Assembly: GCF_018294505.1 (NCBI RefSeq)
Contig: NC_057796.1
Span: forward strand, 271,937,832-272,001,831
Direction of reading: 5' to 3'
DNA from: Triticum aestivum
Taxonomy: Eukaryota > Streptophyta > Magnoliopsida > Poales > Poaceae
Length of the DNA: 64,000 bases
The notes below the pieces were generated by a model that saw nothing but the letters and a program-made list of their open reading frames with translations, did no database searches and was not told where the DNA came from. The first letter of the stretch is position 1; every line of letters begins with the position of its first letter. Below are positions 38,460 through 48,639 of the stretch, piece by piece. The position numbers and the translations under genes were made by a program.

Positions 38460-38838
38460 GTAATTAAAACTTACTTTTTACTGCCTTTTTGATCCGTTAG
38501 ATCCATCCACTTCAACCAAAAGTGGTTTCTAAACTTCCAAATCTGGATCTATCTTGTTCTAGATCTCATATCATGCCAAGTATATTTACTTATGCTTCAC
38601 AAATAGTTAGATTCCTCACTTGTACTTATTCATGGATTTTCGTACAAATCTGGAACCAACTGTCATCAAATAAGTGAATGTCTTCGCGCTATGAGGTCAA
38701 TGTCTTAAAACTGATTTATCTTCAAAATCTTCTGAGAATGCATATGACCTCTTCCCCTTCCCTCGCACCTCTAATGCTGTCACATGTACATGTTAGTGGG
38801 AGAATCCCTTGGTTCTCATAGTCTGCATTCATTTACAG
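38460..38838 (+). other. Putative 379 bp intron in the leader of the copia third ORF
   Basis: The donor is G|GTAATT at 38460, the acceptor CATTCATTTACAG ending at 38838. The stretch is T-rich and contains several ATGs (for example 38751, 38784, 38794) that would mislead translation if not removed. Sequence evidence only. Confidence 0.5.
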
Positions 38839-38936
38839 AGTTCTTACAGCGACACATCAACTCTCCTGAAGCTAGTTCCCGTCTGACCAGCAAAAGGAAG
38901 CCATTCACAGTCTTGAAGCCATTCAGCTTGAATATA

Positions 38937-41900
38937 ATGGCCACTGAGAAGTCAGCTAGAAAGGGTGGCATGCAGCGCCGTGGGGATACAGCCAAGGACT
39001 TGCCACCAGATCTCTTTGAAATGTACAAGACAGATCCTGAAGAGAATTACAATCAGTGCAAGACTCGAATCCAATGGATTCGAAGATATTGGGCAGAGGA
39101 GTGGTTCAAATACAGATTTATGACTGCTGAATATGCTAGAAAGAACGCCATCAAGCGACCATGGGGAGATATTCTATACAGAAATCTGCAGCCCAAGTCC
39201 AAGTCCGAAGCCATTGCTCAAGGCTACTACCCATGCATGGTACGCGGACCGAAGCCGGAAAATGCCGACCCATCATCCATGTTATGGTGTCGTGAAGACA
39301 ATCTATTCAAGAGCAATTATGAATTTGCCAAGGAGTCCGCGGCTAAGAACAAGAAGGCATTTGGACTCAACTTCAACCCTGGTCCATCTGCTCCAAGGGC
39401 TGATGGCACCCGCTATGCCAATCCAAATGTCATCGGCCCCTTCTATAACCTCGATGGCCTCATCACTCACATAGCTGTTCAGGGGGCCACCATGGAGCAC
39501 TCAGCTGATGATGCAGATTCTGATGAAGCGCCAGCTCCACCTAAGCCGCAGAAGCAGAAGAAATCAAAGGCTTCAAAGCCCTCTGCCGCACCGAAAGCTT
39601 CGCGTGTGAAGCCATTGGCCACTGCACCTCCTTAACCCAGTGTGCAATCTGAAGATCTTTCTCGTGTCTCCAAGAATACGGAGAAGCCCAAGAAGAAACC
39701 CATGAAGATTTCTGGGCATGAACTTACTCCAGCTGTCGTTCTGAGGAACGAAGATGAAACCATTGATCTGTCCAGCGATGAAGATCTTGGTGATGATGCC
39801 CTTGAACAACTGATCAAGAGCAAGCAAGAGGCGGAGATCTTCAATGATCTGCCCCTCTTTGATGTGTACATTCTGAACAACTTCATCGATGAGTGGTTTG
39901 ATGACCAGACTATTAGTATTGATGATCTTCAGCTTCCTGTGGACATCAGCGTCACATTCCATGGAGCCATTGCTAATGAGTTGGCCTTGGCTCATAAGAT
40001 AGTCGAGCTCAAGAACAAAATTGATTATGAGAAGGCTCACTTCAAGAAGAACACGGCCAAGCTCAGCGTGGCTGATGTCCAGATCTTCAAGAAGATGCTG
40101 CATGACCTCAAGGAAGAGTTTCACAAGAAGCGGGAAGAAGCAAAAGGTTCAAGAGAGTGCATGAAGTACTTCACGCAGAAATGTGTTCAAGCACACAATG
40201 AGGCCGAGAAGCGCAAGCCACTTGGGCGTCCTGGCATTGACCCCAAGATGGCTGCCAAACAGAAGAAGAAGCCTGCTGTGGCCCAAGCTGAAGCTTCAAG
40301 GTAGGAAGCACCTCACATTGTCTTCCCTGCCAGCATGACAGGCTCGAAGCCTAAGGTCCCCACAGCAGCTTCAGAACTCAAAAAGACAAGGGCAGCTGAA
40401 GCCGAAGCCAAGAAGTGCAAGCACAAGAATGTTTCTGATGATGCTCCTTCAAAGAAGAAACTGGAGAAGTCTTCAAAGAAAGAGTGTGCAGCGGCCTCTG
40501 AGCCTCTTGTTGTCGAGCCCATTTATGTTGCTCGTCCTGCCTCCACAAACCAAGAGCGTCAACTTATGTTCCAGAAGCCTGTTTTCACAGAGGCTCCTGA
40601 CAATGAAGAAGTACCAGCTGTTGACCCCATCACAGCTGAAGACATTGGTCATGATGACAATGTATAAGATGATGAAGTCCTTCCTCAACTCGAGAACCAA
40701 CCGGTATCATCGCCTGTTCTTACGAACAGCGAACTCATCAGCATTGGTCGTCCCTTGACGCCAATTGCTCAGGATGATTCATGGGCAGATCGCCCTCAAC
40801 AAGACACCCCCATTGATGATGAGACAACCAGAACTCCACCACCTAAAGACACCACTCCGGTGCTTGAGGACGACATCTACATGGTGCAGACCACTCCATC
40901 ACCACAGGTGTCGCCAGCTTTCCGCAGGCTTCGCAAAGGCCCTAGGCCATAGGTCGCCATGTCGAGCATTCCAGAAGGGGAAGCGCCGCAAAACTCAGTA
41001 GCATGTCAAGTGTTTCCTGAAGCCACCCCTACTGTGAATGTCTCTGAGTCTAACGCCAAAGTTGTTGAAGACATTCCGGCTGCATCAGCCGATGAAAGTC
41101 AAGAAACAAGAGAAGAAGAAGCAAGAGTTGCCACACCCCTGCCACTGAAGAAGTCATTCTCGAGGAGAATGTGACTGTGCCCGACCCTCCTGTCATTGAA
41201 GACACGGAGGTTGAGAACACTGAGGCTGCCACCAACAATGATACTGACGCCAATGACGTTGTCATGGTTGAAAATAATGTGGAGCCTAAAGCCAATGTTG
41301 TGCCTGAAGCTCATGTGCAACCTGAAGCCCATGTGGATGCTGGTGCCACTGTTCCAGCCCCAAGGCCTCACACAATTGAACAGGCCTATAATCGTGGTGA
41401 ACTTGTCACAGTTCGGTGGCCCATCATGGTGCCTCCCACTACTCCAGGACCTCAATATGACTATCATGTGGAGCAGAGGCCACAAGTTCAGAAGCCAACG
41501 CCCAGGCTACCAAGGCTTCCAGGTGCTGCAACCTCACCAGGATCGTTCAGTGTAAATAGCTTCAGAGCCCACAACACCTTCGTTGATAGCGCCAAGAATC
41601 CTTACTCGAAGCCAAAGATCTCTTCTGATCGCTTCCGGAGCTATCAGCAGCGCAGCTACTACTCTTGCATCCTATATAATCAAGAGCGAATCTTTCAACA
41701 CATGCGTCTTGATTGTGAAGCTATTGCTGGGTTGCCCTGTCTGGAAGAAGCTCTTGACTGCTTCAGGGAGGTTGGTCTTCTACAGTTTGTCACTGACAAA
41801 GAACACTGGAATGAAGAGCTCCTGCTGCAGTTCTACGCCACACTTCACATTCGTGGCTACAACAGGGATTCGGAGACATTGGTCCTTGAGTGGATGTCAG

Positions 41901-43079
41901 GTGATGTGCACCATGAAGCCAAATCTCAAGACATTATTGAGCTTACTTGCCTACCCACTCCAGGTGAACTCTATGACCCTGGTTGTCAGCTACACCAAAA
42001 TGAACTGCGGAGTATCTTCCAGCGGCCTGAACCAAACATGAGTCAGATGCTCAGCATGATGAAGCCATTGCCTCAAGATGCTGATTATCCCAAGGAATTC
42101 TTCGTCAAGGACCTTGAGTACCTGCCCCGCACAGTCTATCATATTCTGAGGCATACTCTCTGGCCCATCAAGGGACACTCAGCTGAAGCCAAACTTGAAG
42201 GAGCCATGAAGACTTTGGTGTTCTATATTGTCAATGGCATCAGATTCAACTCCCATGATTTCTTCATCAGACAACTTGCTGCATCTGGGATTGATCTGTT
42301 TGGCTTGAAGTTTTATGCTCCATGGGTGATGCGCCTAATCAAGCTTCACTCTTCTGTCGACTATCAGCCCTCAGCGCGCAACCATCTAGTCTTTTTTTCC
42401 TGAGGTTGATATGTCCATCGAAGCCATCTACCCTCAGCCTACCAAGGAGCCCCTTTATCTTCATAATGTTGATCACCAAAGCTTCTCGCAACCAATGGAG
42501 GGCGTTCTTGCTGCAACTCGAGTCTATCCTCTGGCTGGAAATATGCATGCACCTCATCGTGCAAACACTGAAGCCACTGAAAGCACCATTGCTCAAAGGC
42601 CTCGGAAGCGATCTCGTGTACTCAATGACCGAGAGCTTCTTGTGGCCTTACATCAGAAACAGGATAGGCACCATGACTGGTTAAAGCGTCAGATGCAGAG
42701 CATCTTGGTGGATGTCAATCACATTCGCAATCTTGCCACCAAGAACTCATTCGTAGCTCATGAAGCCTGTCGGCGGTCTTGGAAGAGTCTCACACTGCTA
42801 TGCCCTGAAGAAGATCTTCGCGAAGATGGCTTCACCGAGGGTTTCAAATTTGATTCCAGGCCTCCCCAGAATGCAAGCTGGTGTCAGACTCCTTCCATTG
42901 AAGACTCTGAGTATTCATCTTCGGCTACAACTGTTGTTGCGAGAGTCGTCGATGAAGAGGACGATGCCACTTCACCAACCATGGCTTCACCGCGTCTCGA
43001 CACTGCACCAGGCCCTTCTGCACCACCGAACTCCAACATCGACCCTGCACCTTCTTCTACTCCTGATGGGAATGAGTAG
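38937..43079 (+). pseudogene. Copia third (envelope-like) reading frame, about 1,380 codons
   Basis: It starts MATEKSARKGGMQRRGD and runs in one frame past stops near 39633, 40302, 40665 and 40950 to about 41165. A frameshift leads to the 410-codon block 41171-42403, then another to 42411-43079. The first part contains RIQWIRRYWAEEWFKYRF. Lys/Ala/Pro-rich and acidic linkers and a helical stretch (FKKMLHDLKEEFHKKREE) follow. The 41171-42403 block looks globular (SCILYNQERIFQHMRLDCEA), the tail is Ser/Pro/Asp-rich. I see no clear signal peptide or membrane anchor, so 'envelope-like' is positional only. SIRE-type elements carry an ORF here; function unknown. Confidence 0.75.
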
Positions 43080-43566
43080 ATGCTCTATGTCTTCAAACCT
43101 TTTTGGTCCTTACTAACAAAAGGGGGAGAAGCATATGAGTTGATAGTCTTCAAGCGGGTCCATGTGGGTGGTTGCTATATTTTTCCAAGTGGTTACAACT
43201 CTCGTTTTTGATAAATTTCGTTCTTTGGGTTGTAACACTTAAACTTGATGGTCGTCTGCTACTTTGTCTGCTATTATGTGATGCGATGATAAATTCCTAA
43301 TGAAGTCATTCCGCAGACGTCCATTTTTCATTATGCATGTCTTTATCTTCGCTATATCTTTATATGCGTGATGAATTGTCTTCATAAGTTGAAGAGGATC
43401 TCCACAAAGTAAAACCTGCCATGTGCATTTGCATTCAAAAGCAAACTACTTATATGCACATTTTCAGGGGGAGCCTTTTGCTACTTATGAAGACAATGCC
43501 TTAATCCTTACACTTTCACATACTTCTATCCCCGTTGAAAACTTCAACCAGTTTGTCATCAATCAC

Positions 43567-43580
43567 CAAAAAGGGGGAGA
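43567..43580 (+). other. Polypurine tract of the copia element
   Basis: AAAAAGGGGGAGA lies one or two bases before the 3' LTR. A second AAAGGGGGAG at about 43118-43127, downstream of ORF3, resembles it and could be an auxiliary tract. Confidence 0.9.
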
Positions 43581-43581
43581 T

Positions 43582-44912
43582 TGTAAGTGCATCTAGTGCC
43601 ACCCCTAGTTGGTTTTCGAGTATTGACGACAAACTTGGTTGAGGGACTAATGTGTTTGTGAGAATTGCAGGATAACACAGGTAGTAGTCCCACATTGATA
43701 CGGTTTACCTACCAGAGATGACCCCTAAAAATGTGTGAAGACATTGAAGACAATGGTGGCCTGTGAAGATATTCACAACGAAGATTATGACTTGAGAAGA
43801 CATTCACATGAAGACTATGGAGTGCGAAGACATAGTTGTTTCGTAGTTTCCTTTTCTTCTTTGTTGAGTCATAGGAACCACCGTACTGTTAAGTGGGGTC
43901 CAAGTGAACAACGTCAGAGTGACTGAAGTGATGCTCAACCAAATCATATGTCTTCGAGCGAAGACAATGAGAGCAAATCTTATCCAGAGCTGGATGAGTC
44001 AGCTTTACTTGGAGCCGAAGTCAAGCTGTCGCGTGTGTTTGAAATCTGACCGTTGGACACGTGTCAGTTCCTTAGTGACCCAGGGTCATTTTGGACAAAT
44101 CAGGTCGGGTTGCCTCCTGGCTATAAATAGCCCACCCCCTACACCATAAATTGGTGGCTGCTCAGAGTTAATACATGGTTTTTGTCGTTTGAGAGCAACC
44201 CACCTCCGAAGCATTTGAGAGAGATCCTTGCGAGGACAAAGCCCAAAACACCCAGAGCCAAAGAGTGTTAGGCATCACTGAAGTCTTTTTGTCCGCGTGA
44301 TCTAAAGACTTGTTACACTTGAGGACTGTGAATCCTCCAGCCGGTTAGGCGTCGCGTTCTGAGCATCCAAGAGTCATTATGGATTGCCGGTGAATGAAGT
44401 CTGTGAAGGTTTGGAAGTCTACCTTGAAGACTTACCAGAGTGATTGGGCGAGAACTAGGTGTCCTTAGCTCCAGGGGAATAAGGTGAACACGCGGTCTTC
44501 TGAGTTGAATATCAGCCTCCCTAACCAGACGTACAGTTGTCACAACAACTAGAACTGGTCCACAAATCCTTGTCCTCACCAAGCAACTGGTTCTATCTCT
44601 TACCTCTCCTTACTTACAGTTTGTCTTCGCGAAGTCATTGCCTGCTTGCATGATCTGATTGGCTTCACTATGTGTAGACTGTTGTTATTTGGCTTTAGAC
44701 TATCTTCCATCCCGATCCTCGCTACCTAGCTGTTAATAGTCTTCGTGCTTTCACTTCATTGCTTATTTGACTATGGCTTGTCTAATGTAGTCTACCTTCC
44801 GCTGCATATCAATAGGTTCATTTCTACTGTTTGTCTTTGAAACCCCCATGTTTTGAAGACAATCATAAAAATCGCCTATTCACCCCCCTCTAGTCGATAA
44901 CTAGCACTTTCA
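43582..44912 (+). repeat. 3' LTR of the copia element (1,331 bp)
   Basis: It matches the 5' LTR from TGTAAGTGCATC to CTAGCACTTTCA with scattered substitutions and a shorter GA run near 44216-44224. The TATA box is at 44122-44130. Confidence 0.95.
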
Positions 44913-44917
44913 CAAAG

Positions 44918-45716
44918 TACACAGAAATATGAGTTAAAACTAACACAAAAACTGTATGTTATAAACAAACAACATATAGCATAAGAATGGATGTGATTGC
45001 AATACCCTGACATTAAAGTGCGTGTGAACTATAAATTTACTAATACAAACTGAGGAACATAATTGGGAGCTAGGTCCACGAGATTGACATTCACAAAATG
45101 AAGCGACAATTGAACCTTAACAGACAAGATGACTTATACACGCGTTAATGCATTAAAAGGTAAAATAGCACTTAAACTCTGTCACTGGCAGAAGATTTAC
45201 ATGGAGTTATCTTGGCTAAGCTAATGGCGCAACCACTTTAGTATAATCCAACTATGCTATGCTGTGTTAGTGCACATGAAGGTAAAGGAACACCGAAACC
45301 AACAACTCTATTAGTTTCATTGCTAGAAGTCAATTGCGCATGAAGGTAAAGCAACATCAGAAGCAGCAACTCGATTAGCTTCATCAGTAGAATTAACTTC
45401 AAAGAGTTAGCATGGCTAAGCTATTGGAGAAACATGCTTTCAAGGATAGCTTAATCTATGTTCGAACTCTTGTTGTACGTGTTTTGCAGTCTGCCAGTGC
45501 CCCGCAAGGAAACATATTCATAACATGGAGAGACCCCATAATATTGAACTATATGCACAAACAATTACATTAGACTTGACTGGACCTATATAGATTCGTA
45601 CTATCAAATCTTGGCAGATAAGCTAGTAAATTTAATAGGGTGAAACACTTGGAGATGCATTAACCACACAACGGAAAAATAAGAGCAAGCGTGGATGCTC
45701 AATCTAAGTGACTCAC
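44918..45716. other. AT-rich host sequence right of the copia element, probably intron
   Basis: It has no TE features. The minus strand contains coding-like scraps, but none with both splice sites. It connects the copia insertion site to the putative 5' exon of the broken gene. Confidence 0.4.
45272..45399. repeat. Diverged 64 bp tandem duplication
   Basis: 45272-45335 and 45336-45399 align as direct copies (GCACATGAAGGTAAAGG versus GCGCATGAAGGTAAAGC, and so on) with several differences. It lies in presumed intron. Confidence 0.75.
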
Positions 45717-46051
45717 GTTTTACAAGCATCCACATGACTCTGATTCATCTGCTATCTGAAACACAATCAGAGTGGCAACATCATAGTGCCATAGCTATCA
45801 CGGGACATCAGAACAAAATCAAATCCATAGAATGGTCGGCTATATGATGTTTCAGATAAAAAATCAGCTACCCCAAGAACACTAATCCCGGCAACCCAAG
45901 GCTGCTCATGCGATCTATGATCAAGCGTGGCACAAGCAAGCAGGGATCTACCCGCCTCGAACCACCTAAACCGCACGAATCACCACCTCCCCACAGATGT
46001 ACGGAATACGCGAGAAAATCGAGATGCGGGGCGAGGGAGAGAGAGGGAGGG
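45717..46051 (-). pseudogene. Putative 5' end (leader, first intron, start exon) of the broken host gene
   Basis: Read on the minus strand, a CCCTC/CT-rich leader at 46051-46010 is followed by an intron-like region. TTGTGTTTCAG then precedes a short exon at 45755-45717 containing ATG (MNQSHVDACK), ending at AAAAC|GTGAGT, a strong donor. A CT-rich leader with an intron before the start codon is common in grass genes. Its link to the exons at 28299-28375 and 13431-14009 is inferred from strand and position only. Element E inserted at the 46051/46052 edge of the leader. Confidence 0.35.
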
Positions 46052-46507
46052 TGTCGTGGATTTGTCATGGCAGATGTCCTTAGTATCAAGACTTAGTCGC
46101 GAGGCCAATGCATCTATGTGGTAGCTTGAGAGAGGTTGATCGGGATGAGAGACGCGAGGAGGATTAACACACAAGACAATGGTTTAGACAGCTTCGGGCC
46201 CCGGGAAACATCATCCGGTAACAACCCTACATGATGTTTGTGGCTAGGTCTCATTATGCTCATGAGGGAGTCGCTGTATCTCCGGCTCTCCTAGTTATGT
46301 CTAGTCTTAATGATTATTCAACTTGTCCCCCTTGGGGTGCCCTGCCCCTCCTTATATAAGTTAAAGGGGCGGGTCACATGTAGAGTCCACCTCGGATTAA
46401 GACATAAACTATTCTGACTTCTCTCATGGGCTTCTCTCCATGGGCTTCTTAACGTCTTGGGCTTCTTAACGTTTTGGGCTTATTAACCCCAGGCGACTCT
46501 GTGACAA

Positions 46508-46707
46508 TCTGACTTACCATCTGGCTTAACATTTGCCGGCTTAAACATCTGGCTTAACATCTGCTGGCTTAAACATATGGCTAACATCTGCCGGCTTAAA
46601 CATCTGGCTTAACATCTGTCGGCTTAAACATCTAGCTTAACATCTGCGAGCTTAAACATCTGGCTTAACATCTGCCGGCTTAAACATCTGGCTTAACATC
46701 TGCCGGC
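46508..46707. repeat. 28 bp minisatellite within element E LTR
   Basis: About seven units of the type GGCTTAAACATCTGG + CTTAACATCTGCC with point differences; some units lose one base. The array resumes for about one unit at 53345-53379, after the nested element. Confidence 0.9.
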
Positions 46708-47361
46708 TGATACGTCTCCAACGTATCTATAATTTATGAAGTATTCATGCCATGTTTACAATGGTTTTATATGATTTTGGTATGATTTGATTAGAACTAA
46801 CCCGGACTGACGTTGTTTTCAGTAGAACTACCGTGGTGTTGTTTTTGTGCAGAAATAAAAGTTCTCGGACTGCGCTGAAAATCAACGGAGATTTTTTCTG
46901 GAAAATATAAAAAATACTGGAACGAAGAGTTACCGGAGGGGAGTCCCGTGGGCCCCATGAGGGTGGAGGGCGCGCCCACCCCCCTGGGGCGCGCCCCTAT
47001 GCCTCGTGGACTCTCCGTGGGGCCCCCTGACTTGTTCTCGACGCCAACCTCTCCTATAAATGCCCAAACCTCCAAAAAATAACCTAGATCGGAAGTTCCG
47101 CCGCCGCAAGCCTCTGTAGCCACGAGAAATCAATCTAGGCCCTCTCTGTCACCCTGCCGGAGGGGGCCATCATCATCGGAGGCCATGGAGGAGGATCTCG
47201 GAGGGGCCATCATCGCCATGAAGGCCAAGGACGAGAGGGAGAACCTCTCCCCATCTAGGGGGGAGGCCATGGAGGAGGAAGCACAAGGGGGAGAACCTCT
47301 CCTCCTCTCTCTCGGTGGCGCTGGAGTGCCATCGGGAGGGGAATCATCGCCGCGGTGATCG

Positions 47362-47403
<42 letters not shown>

Positions 47404-48246
47404 CCATCCTCATCTCTTCTATGTGGTCCACTCTCCCGCACCCCGCTGTAATCCCTACTTGAACATGGTGCTTTATGCCACATATTATGATCCAATGATG
47501 TGTTGCCATCCTATGATGTTTTGAGTAGATATCCTTTGTCTTTGGGATGATATGATCTAGATTGGTATGAGTTGTATGTTTTATTTTGGTGCTGCCTATT
47601 GTGCCCTCCGTGTCGCGCAAGCGTGAGGGATTCACGCTGTAGGGTGTTGCAATACGTTCATGATTCGCTTATAGTGGGTTGCTTGAGTGACAGAAGTATA
47701 AACCTGAGTAAGGGGGTTGTTGCGTATGGGATAAAGGGGACTTGATATGTTAATGCTATGGTTGGATTTTACCTTAATGATCTTTATTAGTTGCGGATGC
47801 TTGCTAGAGTTCCAATCATAAGTGCATATGATCCAAGAAGAGAAAGTATGTTAGCTTATGCCTCTCCCTCATATGAAATTGCAATAGTGATTACCGGTCT
47901 TGTTAACAATTGCCTAGGATAATTCCACACACCGACCCATCATTATTCCACACTCGCTATTTATAATATTTAGTAATATATTCTAACTGTATGATAACAA
48001 CACCTACTTCTATGTTTTAGCTCTCCGATATCATGCAAAGTTATCCTCTTCATAACCACAACGTAGTTTTATTTCTCGTTTCTAGTTGGAAGCAAACGTT
48101 CGATGTACGTAGAGTCGTATCAGTGGCAGATAGGACTTGAGATAATATTGATCTTACCTTTAGCTCCTTGTGGGTTCGACACTCCATACTTATCAGTTCC
48201 ACCATTGGGAATTGCTACGATTATTCCCTGCACTTGGGGATTATCA
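46708..48246 (+). repeat. 5' LTR of the Athila-like element (1,539 bp)
   Basis: It starts TGATACGTCTCCAACGTATC and ends GGGGATTATCA. It contains a TATA-type CTATAAATGCCC near 47052-47063 and a CAT microsatellite at about 47370-47404. Its start and a GC-rich stretch (GGGTGGAGGGCGCGCC type) resemble the solo LTR at 33435-34991; the rest differs. Confidence 0.88.
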
Positions 48247-48256
48247 AGCTCTTTTC

Positions 48257-48274
48257 TGGCGCCGTTGCCGGGGA
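48257..48274 (+). other. Primer-binding site of the Athila-like element
   Basis: TGGCGCCGTTGCCGGGGA lies 10 bases after the LTR. It is complementary to the 3' end of tRNA-Asp, as in Athila-clade elements. Confidence 0.85.
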
Positions 48275-48639
48275 ACAATAGCGTGTGGTTGATATTCTCG
48301 TGTGTGCTTGTTTGCTTTCTTCACTAAGTTGATTTTGTTTTTCCTTTTTGTTTATATTTAGTTGTGGGTGAAACATACAAAAAAATTCAAAAGAATGAAA
48401 ATACAAATTTTTTTACTTGCCTCTCATGCCTAAAAAGTTTTTCAATAAGAGAAGTGATTGGAAGGTTATGCATTGGAGAAGTGAGGGTCGACCTTGAACA
48501 CTTGTGTTCATGCTCATGGAAACAATGTAAAAAATTTCATGGAAGTTTCTCTGAAAAAAATTATCCCCTTGTATTTATCCATTGTATTATAAAAATAATG
48601 TGCGAAGCTTTGGTTTTAGGATGATTAGATTGCTTGTTT

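Larger units (their letters stand above)
28564..44917 (+). mobile_element. Ty1/copia retrotransposon of SIRE/Maximus type, TSD CAAAG
   Basis: The element proper is 28569-44912 (16,344 bp; TG...CA), flanked by CAAAG at 28564-28568 and 44913-44917. The order is 5' LTR, initiator-Met primer site, gag, protease, integrase, RT, RNase H, a long extra reading frame, polypurine tract, 3' LTR. Integrase before RT marks it as copia. The large gag, the extra ORF after pol and the total size fit the SIRE lineage (Maximus in Triticeae). It contains a nested solo LTR (33435-34991). Stops and frameshifts in every frame make it defective. By eye the LTRs differ at roughly 3% of sites. Confidence 0.95.

Noticed and set aside
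38937..43079. Calling the copia third ORF a true envelope glycoprotein gene
   Set aside because: No signal peptide, transmembrane anchor, furin-type site or fusion segment is visible; only position supports the name.
46508..46707. Regular 28 bp repeats, considered as a CRISPR array
   Set aside because: Units are contiguous without spacers and lie inside an LTR of a plant retrotransposon.
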